Of a stretch of 64,000 nucleotides of DNA, positions 11,301 to 20,735 are shown one piece after another; position 1 is the first letter of the stretch; every line of letters begins with the position of its first letter. This DNA comes from Pomacea canaliculata (Eukaryota; Mollusca; Gastropoda; Architaenioglossa; Ampullariidae). The stretch is from the NCBI RefSeq assembly GCF_003073045.1, contig NC_037596.1, positions 12,459,950 through 12,523,949 of the forward strand. The letters run 5' to 3'. A program made the position numbers and the translations under genes. The notes under the pieces were generated by a model. That model saw only the letters and a program-made list of their open reading frames with translations. It searched no databases and was not told where the DNA came from.

Positions 11301-14300
11301 TGTTCTTAATTACTTCAGAGTTAAAAACCAGAGAAATAATAAAACATTATCTCGATAGATCTCACATTATCATTCTTACACTGTTAATGAAAGTAAACAC
11401 GAATGACAGCAAATAGTTTAGAAAAGCTTTATCTACTAAAAATACAATAGAAAATAAAAAGAAAAGTGAACAGGTGAATGAAGGAGGCTCAACTCAAAAA
11501 GACAATTCTGCAAACCGAAGGGGGATAAAAAAAGGCAACCAGCCAGCTTAGAAGAAAAACTGGCAGTAAAAAGACATTTTAAATCTGTTACAAACAAATA
11601 GATTATATAAGGATAGGGACAACAACTATAAAGGGTTACCCATTAAGCAAAATTAGCGATGCTAAAACCTTTGAAGTTCACAACATGGGATTTCCATTTA
11701 AGGTAGCTCTGATGGCGCATTGAGAAAACTACTTGGCTGACAAAGTTCCAGAATGTTCAGAGACAGGAATGAGGAACAGTTACACAGTGTAGCTGTCGTG
11801 TAGTTAAACTTAACATCCAGTGTAGCTCTGTGAAAACTATGCAGTATGGCCAGGCTTCTGCTTGGGTTCTAAAAATTAGAACACAATGAAATTTCATTGA
11901 GATCAATCCCTTAACGGGACCTGCTCATTAGGGAAGGGAACAGAAGGGAATTAGTAGTTGACAAAGTTCTCTACAGTAGGTCTGCCATGGGAAACTATGT
12001 TTACCCTTTCACTTTCGCGAGCCACCTTTTCCCACTTTCCATCTCGCCATGGACTTACACCAAAGGTTTACTAAAGGATTGTCTAATTAAGACAATGTTG
12101 AGCCGGGATTAGCAAGGATCAGCGCTATCGCCATTTTCCAGATATTCAATGGGTCCCATCAGGAATTAAGACTGCTTCATGCATCTTTGTTGTTAGTCTT
12201 GTATTCCTGGAGAGATATTTAGAGCAGTTTCATTCTTTGACGACATCACGAGGTGTCCATATCTAGCACCCGTACAGAAAGTTGGGAACTGGAAGAAATT
12301 TCTACTGCAGATACTTGCTGGCCAAGATTACATGCTTTACATGCATTCTTCTCATTGCATGCTGTCGGATGTTTTATTTAACAACGTATGATTTGTAGGC
12401 AGCTGAAATCTCTAAATGAACATTGTCAAAACATGCAAAATACGTGTGTCGTCCATGTGCATTTGGTGTTCCTTCAACATGCAAAGCATTCGTTTTTATA
12501 GGAAATATGAAGAGAAGAGTTAATAAAATATTGCAAAATCAAGAAAGAGACAGAGTTTACAATAAAACCAACTTACCCAGTTGTTACTTCTGCACCATCA
12601 AATTTCAAGCCGCACCGAAAACATAATATCATTCAAAAATATCTTATGGATTTATACATTAAACTCCACTTAATATGGTCAGGAGAATTTTTAACTCAGT
12701 CGAATCAATGGTGGAAAAAGTGCACGGCAAATAGATAACATTTACGATGAATATTTCGATAAATCCAAACGATGATATAAGACGGTTTATTACTACTAAA
12801 TCTGTGGCAGGAAAATGAATATTTTATGCACACTCCAAATAACTCATTAGGCAGATGCGATTATCATTTAACCATGTGGAAATTATAGCCTCTACAAGTA
12901 TAAATAACAGACACAATGTATAACATAAGCATACCTTTCTGGGGTTCTTTGGTCGTTATTTTAATACGAACGACGACGATGGCAATAACTGCGGCAAGCA
13001 AGACACAACCACACGAGAGGACAATTGTTGTTAGTAAACCGACTGATTCGTCACTCTGGGCTGTCGTCTCAGATACTGATTCTTCATTCTGGGCTGTCGT
13101 CTCAGACACTGTAAATTAATTAAGGAAAGATTCTGGAATACATAGTCTATGTGTCGGTAAGCAAAACTGAAGCCATAAGAGTTTTTATGTTAACAAAGCA
13201 ATTACGGCTTGGTACTACATGACTATTGTACAAAGGTCCACAGTAATACTGCAAGTTTTCCATAGTACGCAGAGTAGTATTTAACATTTTCTAGCAAAGA
13301 TGTAGACCGATCTATATGGAATAAAATTTACACTGAATCCAAAATGTCGCTAGATATTCATTTTATAATGAGGAGCAAGATTCTCTTCAGATTATAAGGA
13401 TTTTTTAGTTTGTATACCAACAATCACCACCTGGACTTCACCAGATGGACATACCGAAAACTAGATGGATGACATCATCATTAATCGACAGTTTAGAAAG
13501 AGTCTGCTGGATGCCAGAGTGAGTGCAGGTGGAGATGCAGCCACAGACCCCACCTGTATGTGGCAACCATGAAGATAAAGCTAAGGTCTTTGTATAAGTC
13601 ATCAGACAGACCGCACCACAAATTCAACGTGCAGTTTCTTAGAGACCGTAGAAAGCAAGAGGAGTTCCTGCATAGTTAAAAACAGGTTTGCGACACTGGA
13701 AGGACTCCTGGAAGAAACGGTGGCTAACCACTGGTCAGGATTACAAGAAACGAGGAAGACTGCCTGCACACAAGTTCTGATTCAGAATGAAAAAAAGCAC
13801 AAGGAATGGCTGACTTTAAGGACCTGGTGAAAGATAGAGGAAAGAAAAGAGCTGAAGCAGAAGACCAACCAATATCAAGACCAGCATGAAAAAGAAGAGC
13901 TCAAAGCAAATGTACTAGGACAGGGGTGGGCAAACTTTTTTGTTGCGAGGGCCGCATCGCTGGGTCATGACTAGTCCGAGGGCCGCACCTTGTAATTGAA
14001 TACAAAACGACGTAAAATCGCCAAATTGTAAACAAACGCATTTATTTAATAATGAGCACATGAAATATGTAACACTGTAGGAACAAATATAAAACCAGAA
14101 TGAACAACTTAACACACACAATTTAATGAGAAAAATGTTTTTGAATACAATTTTGCTGAACAATTCTTTTAAAATAACGGAAATGATTGGCCAGCTGCCT
14201 TCTTTCCACTCTCACTTCCACAACTCAAAGGCCTTGTACCACTCAAAACTCCACTATTTATCCTGTCCCAGTCGAGCGTTCCAGAAACCGTCCTTTGTCT

Positions 14301-17300
14301 GTTCCCACATGGTTACGCAAACGTAGTCTCAACCATTATTTGCCCCCCTCCTCCACCCGTGGGACCAGACTTCCTAGTCTTGTTAAGTGTGTGTGTCCAC
14401 GTGTCGAGGGTAACTGTGTGTGGGTGTGAGCGCGCGCGTGTGCGTGTGCGTGTGCGTGCGTAAGTACGCTGCGACGGTTTGTGTGTGAAGGTGGGTACGC
14501 ACGCATACATCCCCCCTCCCGCACTGTCTGGTCATGACCTTCCTAAGTTGGTCAGGCCGCTTCGTAACTCAGGTGTAACACAGGGTCCACTGGCTACCGG
14601 CGAGACAGTTCAAGGCCGGCCATTACGTACGCAGCAGGCGTGGAAGGGACTAAGCGTAACTTGTTTTCGGTAATATTTTTTTTGTGTTGCCAAAGGACTT
14701 CTGCGGGCCGCAGAGAACCACTTGGCGGGCCGCATGCGGCCCGCGGGCCGCTATTTGCCCACCCCTGTACTAGGAGATGAACCGAGAAATGAAGAAGAAT
14801 GCAAGAGGCGACAAGAGACAGTTCGCACACAGGATGGCAGAAGAGACAGATGAAGCAGCTGCACAAAATAACACAAAGAAGATATACGAAATTACAAGAA
14901 TTCTGTCCGGAAAGAAAAGCACCAATGCGAGTAAGCCAGTACTGAATAAGAATGGCAGCGTCATTACCGATGATTCAGAACAAAGATCTCGCTGGGAGGA
15001 ACACTTTGAAGAAATATTTAACCAGCCACCACCAACACTCACTTTGGACTTTGCCCCAACCGCTGAGCAGCTACAAGTAAACACCAACCCACCAACCAAG
15101 GCAGAAATCATCAAAGTCATCAAGTCTTTGAATACTGACAGATGGCATTCATCCAGAGACATTCAAAGCAGACCCAACAGCCGCAGTGAAGATGCTACAC
15201 CCACTGCTTCAGAAACTTTGGGAACAGGAGCAAGTTCCAGTAGACTGGAAGCTTGTCTGTCTAATCAAGCTATCAAAAAAAGGCGACCTGACACAGTGCA
15301 GGGATTGGCGTGGGATTCCACTGTTGTCCATTTCCAGCAAGGTGCTGACCAGAATCATTCTCGAAAGGCTGATAAATGCCCTGGACAAGAAGTTACCTTG
15401 GCAGCATAGTCAGCAAAGATGGAGGTGCAGATGAATATGCAAGAAGACGAAGAAATAAATCCAAGCTTGTATTCCACACCCTGCGACCAATATGGAACTC
15501 CAAGACTTTATCTCTATACACCAAGATCCGCATCTTCAACGTTAATGTAAAGTCAGTCTTTCTATATGGATCTGAGACATGACGTGTGACAAACACCATC
15601 ACCAACAAGATACAGGCATTCGTCAACAGATGTCTGCGCCACATATCATCAGATGGCCCGAGAAGATCTCCAATACAAACCTGTGGGAGAGAGCCAACCA
15701 AAACCCTGCCAGTCAAGACATCAAGAATAGGAAGTGGGGCTGGATCGGTCACACCTTGCGCAAGCCAGCCAACAATTTATCGAGACAAGCTCTGGAGTGG
15801 AACCCACAGGGAAGGCGAAAGGTTGGGAGACCCAGACAGACATGGAGATCAGTCAACAGAGAGGTGGAGACAGCTGGCATGACGTGGTGCCAACTGGAAA
15901 GGGACGCCCAGAAACGGGTCCGATGGCGGGGTGTGGTTGCGGCCCTATGTTCCACTGGGAGCTATTATGAGCAAGAAGAAGAAAATACCAACACAAACAT
16001 AAGCACAACCAAAAAAACACTTTTTTCTATTTTCTGTTGTGTTTTCAATAAAGTAATACAACTTAGTTGTCATACGTACTAGAACAGGGATGCGCAACCT
16101 ACGGCCCGCGGGCCATATCCGACACGCGACGCGGTGCCATCCGGCCTGCGAAACTTTTGCCCACAGTGCAGGATATCGGCATGTTAGTCATAAAACAAGA
16201 CCTAAAAAAACGAGAAAAAACGGGAAGAAGAAGTATTTGTCCCTACGTAGGGGCGTCTCTCAATCTTTTTATCGATGGACGAACATTTCGATTCAGTGCT
16301 CCGACTTGGTGTCTCTACGATGCAGCCGGACATTCAGAGGTTGGTTTCGGGTAAACAACTTCAAATATCCCACTAATTAGTACATAATTAATGGTAAGTA
16401 CAACTTGTTTCTAATAAAAATGGTATATGATCTATTTTTTTTTTATTTCTGCGGTGAAGCGGCCAGCGACACACGTGCATGGCCCGCAGGCCGAAAAAGG
16501 TTGGGCATCACTGTACTAGAATATTCACCGATGTTCACTGTTGTAATGTCATAACCTATTTCATTGCCAAGAGTTATTTTCCAGCTTCCTTGGGTAATGT
16601 TTTCTTCCGGATGAAGCGTCAACACCAGATTAGGAGGCTGTCCACTCAGGTTGCAGTTCACCTTCGGTATGAATGTATCCTGTGACGGGGTCGATGTTAG
16701 GAAACATTCATTGAATATTGTTGTGTGTGCTTTTACACGAAATGTTACTTTCTCGAATTCTGAGGATAGAAGTGTGACAGGGCCGTCAACAAACTGAGGA
16801 GCACCTGCAAATATCAGGAACAAGAGTTATTCATAAAAAAAAACAGACTACCGAGTTGGCTATTAATTATATAAAACAGATATTTTATTATTGCATACAA
16901 ATGGAAAAATATAAACGTTTCAAGAGAATGTGTTCTTAAATAGATGCAAGTATCTTTACATCTTTGGATAAAATAAGTTTATCTTAAATTTGTCGAATAT
17001 CCATGACAATACCCAAAACAAACAATAGCCTTCACCACAACATAATCTGCCAGTTCCTGGGTTTGAGGTGTGAAGACGAGAAACAGTTTTTAAACATGAT
17101 CACACTAACACTCTCGTCAGAAAACGTCTAAGAACATGACTTCTTCTCCCTTTTTCATAGTGAAACATACATATATATAGTACGCAAACCTCCTGGGAAC
17201 AAAATTCAAATAAAAACATATGATTTTCCACAGATCATCACATTCACCAGACAAAAATATGTACAAAAACACATTTGACAGGTCAGGTTAAAAAAACATA

Positions 17301-20300
17301 TGTCAAGAGAAGAAAGATATTGAGTTGGAGAACGGATGATGTTCTCCATGCCCTCTGATGATGGTCTGCTACTTCTGGCGAGGAGCTGAAGGATCTCTAA
17401 AGCAACAAGACAGAGACACGAAGTTAATTCGAAAAGAAAATATGTTTGTCCTTGTCCTATCCCCTTGTCTGCTGATAACCTCCACGAATCAAATAATGCA
17501 GCTTCCATACCTAATATCATAGACTTTAAAGTTTTTGTATCTACCACGTAACCTAATTTATACACACAGACTACATAGTCGTCTACTCACATCTCACAAG
17601 AAAGGACACCGATCCATTTCTTTCCGACCCGTTTCCTTCGCAACGAACTGTCGGCCAGTCTTCTTGACACCTGACTGACAGCGAAACCTTCAGATGCTCT
17701 TCACCACTCTGAGTTGGCATTGTGGTTTTGTTCACTTTATTAACAATTTCCATTCCATTTTTGTCTAAGAGACTGAAGACAGCAGGAGGATTTCCTCTGT
17801 TAAAAGAGCAGCAGACGTCGACTTCACCCTCTTTAATGAGATGAGTACTGTTCACTTCTTGTCCGTCTACTGTCAGATTTGTGACTTTGGATGGGTCTGT
17901 ATACGGGTAAAAGCAAAAATGTACATATAAATATATTCCTATTCCTTTATTAATGCATTTACTTTTTAAAAAATTCAATAATAATTTCATCTACTAAAAC
18001 AATCTGATAACTATGTCAACCTTAAAATGTCTGGAAAAGCCATTGACTTTGACATATCTCACCAGTTTATGTCATTCACTGACTATATTTCCACCCTACG
18101 TATCATCATTGAGTTTATTGAGTGGCAATCCTCTCTTTATATAACTTATTTGAAATTTGACAGTGTAGTCACGGACGTCATTTGGAGGCTGTTTATCCAC
18201 TATGGCATTCCTCATAAGCTTATGAACATTATCCAGGAGTTGTACAAAGACTCTCCTAAGACGTTATCCACTACCACAAACTTTAAACCTTTCCTAATGA
18301 AGACAGGGTTGCATATTATCAACAACAATTTTCCTGGTGGTCATAGACTAGATTATGCGCAAGACAACCCAAGACAGCAACACCAGTATCCAGTGGACCT
18401 TCACCGAACAGCTAGAGGACCTGGACTTTGCAGAAGTCATTAGTCTCCTATCTTATCGGCAACAACATGCACAAACCAAACTGAGTAGGCTAACAGAGGA
18501 AGCAGAGAAGACTGGCTTAAAGGTCAACAAAAAGAAAACCGAAGCGATGAGAATCAACAGCAATCAGGAACTCCCAATCCAACTTCAAGTAGAGAGCATC
18601 CTGGAAACAAACTGCTTCACGTATCTGGGGAGCATTGTCGTCAACGACGGTGGAGCGGATGATAACATCAAAAGCCAGACATGCATTTAACAGCCTACGC
18701 GTCATCTGGAACTCCCGAACATTATCCTTCATCAGTAAGACCCGCATCTTTAACACCAATGTGAAGGCAGTCCTACTGTATTGCTCTGAAACCTGCAGAG
18801 TGACAAATACTGTCAACAACAAGCTCCAGACCTTTACCAACCGATGGCTACGCCATATTCTGGGAATAAGATGGCCTGAAAAGATCTCCTACAGCAGCCT
18901 GTAGAAAAGATCCAGCTAGAATGCTACTAACCAAAACATCAAAAAGTGCAAATGGAGCTGGATAGGACACACCCTGCGCAAACCACCTGACACCATTGCC
19001 AGGCAGGCACTTGACTGGAATCCTCAGAGGAAGAGGAGAGTTGGGAGACCAAAGCAGACTTGGAAAAGTACAGTAGAGAGCGAGGCAAAGGATACCGGAA
19101 CCGCACGGGCCCAACTGAGGGGGGCTGCCCTGTACCGGGTCGACGAGGTGTTGTTGCGACCCTATGCTCTTCGGGGAGCATCAGGGAAAAAGCTAAACTA
19201 AACTTGATCTATCTGTTAATATCTTGATTTCTTAAATATATTAATGTTTTAAATAATATATTAAAACCTATAATTTATTTGAAATGGTGTGTACATTTAC
19301 ACTGATGATTTGTAATCACACCATAAAAACAGCAAGTTTAACAGCGTATTCGTTTATGACCTTGTGGCTTATAACAGTCAGAGTTGTCCGAAACAGTAAA
19401 AAAAATATATTTATAGTCATAGTAAAATGTGTTGTTACGAAAATAACCTTTCATTTTATATATTTATTTTATTTTTAGTTTGACTCTTTCTGAATGCTTA
19501 TTTAACTTTCAATCCTTATACTTCAGAGAAATATTAGAAGATGTAGTTTATGCCGTTCGTCAGGCATAAATAAATTTTTTTATGCACCATTAATACTTTC
19601 TTTTTGTCAGAAACGTCAGTTGTATACTTCAGTGTATTTTTGCACCTGATATAATTTATTAGCAGGCCTTCGGAGGATTTGCTTTCTATTTGTCCCTTAA
19701 TTGTAGGCATGACCGTGTCACAGCCATGCAGCCATGCAGATTACCCATAATGGCTCAACTTCTAGTGGTTTCATTTTTTCAGGGAATTTTCGTGTATCAT
19801 GTTTTTTTGTGTTATTGTTGTTGTTGTTGTTATAGAAGAAGCGCATCAACATGTAGCTTCAAGCAGTCTTAGCAACAATAACGAACAAAAGTACAAAGAG
19901 CGATATGTTACCTTTGTTAACTCTGGTTACTTACATGTCACATCAATGGGTATCAGCAACACTGTCTGTCTCTGTAGTGTTTTATCCTGAATGTAGAGAT
20001 ATATAGCAGTGATGGACCGAGTGAGCAGCTGTGAAATCTTTATCTCCCAGGTCCTCATGGAGCTGGTGAAGTAGCGACGCTCTGCTACACACAGTGTGTC
20101 ATCTCCGACATCATTATTTTGCACAGTGAATTCCTGATACTGCGGTGGCCTTACAAACGTGCACAGAAGTGATCTGTTGTTATTTTTGCACACGTCAACA
20201 TAGAGACGTGTTGTGTCTGTAGATACTGAGTTTTCACTAACTTTTAGAAGATAAGTAATATTTAAAAAACGGCCTTCTTTTTGAGATAATATTTCACTGA

Positions 20301-20735
20301 CGTTCACCTTTCCACCTGAAAATACAGACATAATCGTATTTACAGACATATACAGTCATATGCCGACTAGTTTTTACTTATATGTATGGGTGCTCAATAC
20401 AAAAAGAAACCGAAAGGGTTATTCTTACACAAACTCTTTCTATAACCGTCTCTAGAACAACGATTTTATTTTTTAAATTTTTTGCAAATCATTTTTTCTT
20501 ACTTTTAGCTTACTATTGTTTACATTTACAGGTTTCAGTGTTAATAAAGTAAATGTTTGCAACATATATATATATATGATGTTATGCGTAGATGTGCACA
20601 CAAATAAACAGTTCATCTTTATTACAAAAAATTGTGTTACTCACTTGAATCACAAGAAGGAAACACCAGCTTGTGTAAACTAAATAGTAGTAGAAAAGAG
20701 AAAAATTGGAATGCTGTCTCCATGGCGATACACAT
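8211..20735 (-). CDS. Receptor 1: Ig-like transmembrane receptor with ITIM and ITSM, 11 exons
   Basis: Joined minus-strand exons: 20735-20645, 20315-19935, 17896-17591, 16804-16529, 13108-12935, 11052-11014, 10819-10631, 10383-10306, 9679-9599, 8842-8787 and 8372-8211. All borders have GT/AG. Introns 1-9 are phase 1 and the last is phase 0. The sum is 1833 nt, predicting 610 residues with no internal stop. Order: signal peptide (1 to about 26), Ig-like 1 (about 31-157), Ig-like 2 (158-259), Ig-like 3 (260-351), stalk with an 11-residue tandem repeat, membrane helix (about 375-398), and a 210-residue tail. The tail has an SH3-type PxxPxR motif, repeated tyrosine motifs, ITIM LIYGDL (Y571) and ITSM TEYATI (Y594). 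In vertebrates such pairs recruit SH2 phosphatases; that role here is inferred. Introns 2 and 4 carry transposons. I do not know a named orthologue. Receptor 2 has the same exon plan, which supports the model. Confidence 0.8.
8787..8842 (-). CDS. Receptor 1 exon 10: 56-base tail exon
   Basis: It enters in phase 1 and leaves in phase 0 at ATG then GTAAGC. It encodes DSTTPVYETDNTTETAESM. The receptor 2 exon 54776-54831 has the same length and phases. Confidence 0.7.
8970..8990. repeat. (TG)n microsatellite
   Basis: About ten TG units in the intron between receptor 1 exons 9 and 10. Confidence 0.85.
9599..9679 (-). CDS. Receptor 1 exon 9: tyrosine-repeat exon
   Basis: An 81-base phase-1 exon after TTGTCAG. 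It encodes GDIYASVSAVRKEEKNRAIK. The donor is GTTAAT, weaker than the others. Y-x-x-V (YASV) could bind SH2 domains. It is homologous in layout to exon 8. Confidence 0.7.
10306..10383 (-). CDS. Receptor 1 exon 8: tyrosine-repeat exon
   Basis: A 78-base phase-1 exon after TTTCATCAG. It encodes YDHETYGQTYLTSADV followed by a lysine-rich end (KNKKKQKK). It pairs with exon 9 and with receptor 2 exons 55683-55763 and 55471-55548 as members of one duplicated exon type: aromatic Y, small residues, then a basic tail. Confidence 0.75.
10631..10819 (-). CDS. Receptor 1 exon 7: tail with tyrosine and SH3-ligand motif
   Basis: A 189-base phase-1 exon, the same length as receptor 2 exon 56232-56420. It encodes MIVNDMYGTTGG and later PARPPRAQH. 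The PARPPR core is identical in receptor 2 and fits the class II SH3 ligand pattern PxxPxR. The exon ends TCTC then GTGAGC, also as in receptor 2. Confidence 0.75.
11014..11052 (-). CDS. Receptor 1 exon 6: 39-base tail exon
   Basis: Between CTACAG and GTAAGT, phase 1 on both sides, encoding DERRQSNDTTEGA. The receptor 2 partner (56691-56735) has the same position and phase and a similar RGSNDNRRGS core, which supports a real micro-exon. Confidence 0.7.
11053..12934. other. Receptor 1 intron 5, no element recognised
   Basis: This intron is 1.9 kb long. Its middle part (about 11640-12200) is more GC-rich and partly self-similar (the phrase TGACAAAGTTC recurs), hinting at an old insertion. I could not find ends, a coding frame or target duplications. 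Confidence 0.3.
12935..13108 (-). CDS. Receptor 1 exon 5: stalk and membrane helix
   Basis: A 174-base phase-1 exon. The stalk is an 11-residue unit in tandem (VSETTAQNEES then VSETTAQSDES). A 24-residue helix follows (GLLTTIVLSCGCVLLAAVIA, then IVVV), with a basic stop-transfer stretch RIK. The helix holds no charged residue, so pairing with an adaptor through a buried charge is not suggested. Confidence 0.85.
13425..16015 (+). mobile_element. LINE A: decayed RTE/CR1-type non-LTR element, split by a hAT insertion
   Basis: It lies antisense in receptor 1 intron 4. The first part (13425-13920) matches the end of an endonuclease domain (SPDGHTENQMDDIIINRQFR in one frame). After the hAT insertion, 14776-15405 encodes the pre-RT region (NTKKIYEITRILSGK and later VPVDWKLVCLIKLSKKGD). 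At about 15405 the frame jumps to LGSIVSKDGGADEY, so the catalytic RT core is missing through an internal deletion. The end (15407-15960) carries the C-terminal signature: KIRIFNVNVKSVFLYGSET, WGWIGHTLRKP and GRRKVGRPRQTW. Several frame breaks show it is dead. The clade is not certain. Confidence 0.8.
13921..14767. mobile_element. hAT-type nonautonomous element 1, 847 bp, 8-bp target duplication
   Basis: The ends are inverted: CAGGGGTGGGCAAA at the left, and its reverse complement TTTGCCCACCCCTG at the right. The 8-bp duplication TACTAGGA flanks both sides exactly (13913-13920 and 14768-14775). The subterminal DNA is rich in GGGCCGC. The interior has a GT/GC-alternating tract (about 14380-14465) and no transposase. 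It sits inside LINE A, so it is younger than that element. Confidence 0.9.
16085..16513. mobile_element. hAT-type nonautonomous element 2, 429 bp, 8-bp target duplication
   Basis: The left end is CAGGGATGCGCAACCT; the right end, reverse-complemented, is CAGTGATGCCCAACCT. The exact 8-bp duplication TACTAGAA lies at 16077-16084 and 16514-16521. The subterminal GC-rich ACGGCCCGCGGGCC resembles element 1 in style but not in sequence. The right edge is 16 bases into receptor 1 intron 4. Confidence 0.9.
16529..16804 (-). CDS. Receptor 1 exon 4: Ig-like domain 3
   Basis: A 276-base phase-1 exon after a TTTGCAG acceptor. It begins APQFVDGP, contains VNCNLSGQPPNLVLTL and GSWKITLGNE, and ends at donor GTGAAT. 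The receptor 2 partner (60132-60422) shares PQFVD, the CxLxGxPP strand and the W-x-x-T-L strand. A hAT element begins 16 bases into the following intron, very close to the donor. Confidence 0.8.
17591..17896 (-). CDS. Receptor 1 exon 3: Ig-like domain 2
   Basis: A 306-base phase-1 exon. It encodes KVTNLTVDGQEV, an acidic strand ending VDVCCSF, a GNPPAVFSLLDKNG turn typical of Ig domains, then SVRCQEDWPTVRCEGNGS with the second cysteine pair. It ends VRC across the splice. Its receptor 2 partner is 61098-61370. This is the most Ig-typical of the three domains. Confidence 0.85.
18020..19200 (+). mobile_element. LINE B: second copy of the LINE A family, decayed
   Basis: It lies antisense in receptor 1 intron 2. 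The start (about 18050-18300) encodes an RT segment (FDSVVTDVIWRLFIHYGIPH, then KLMNIIQELYKD). A further RT part around 18420 reads LDFAEVISLLSYRQQH, where the catalytic [FY]ADD motif has become FAEV. The C-terminal signature follows (CFTYLGSIVVNDGG, WSWIGHTLRKPPDT and GRPKQTW). Frame breaks and an internal deletion near 18350 are visible. The C-terminal third aligns with LINE A. Confidence 0.8.
19935..20315 (-). CDS. Receptor 1 exon 2: Ig-like domain 1
   Basis: A 381-base exon between a TTTTCAG acceptor and GTAAGT donor, phase 1 on both sides. It encodes a divergent domain with cysteines in VDVCKNN, SLLCTF and DDTLCVAE and several N-glycosylation sequons. The copy-3 exon at 42119-42499 has exactly the same length. 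Its C-terminal half is nearly identical while the N-terminal half differs at many residues. The domain lacks a classical YxC motif, so Ig-like is a cautious label. Confidence 0.85.
20565..20578. repeat. (AT)n microsatellite
   Basis: A short AT run within receptor 1 intron 1. Confidence 0.6.
20645..20735 (-). CDS. Receptor 1 exon 1: signal peptide
   Basis: The start is the first of two in-frame ATGs (20735; the second is at 20723). The protein begins MCIAMETAFQFFSFLLLFSL, a short N-region followed by a hydrophobic core. The exon ends at a GTGAGT donor in phase 1. The copy-3 signal exon (42917-42839) aligns from the first Met, supporting this start. Confidence 0.8.

Noticed and set aside
14313-14524. 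Arg/Thr/His-rich frames in hAT element 1
   Set aside because: They arise from the alternating GT/GC tract and have no protein-like features.
14777-16082. Several overlapping plus- and minus-strand open frames
   Set aside because: They are pieces and antisense shadows of the dead LINE A, not host genes.
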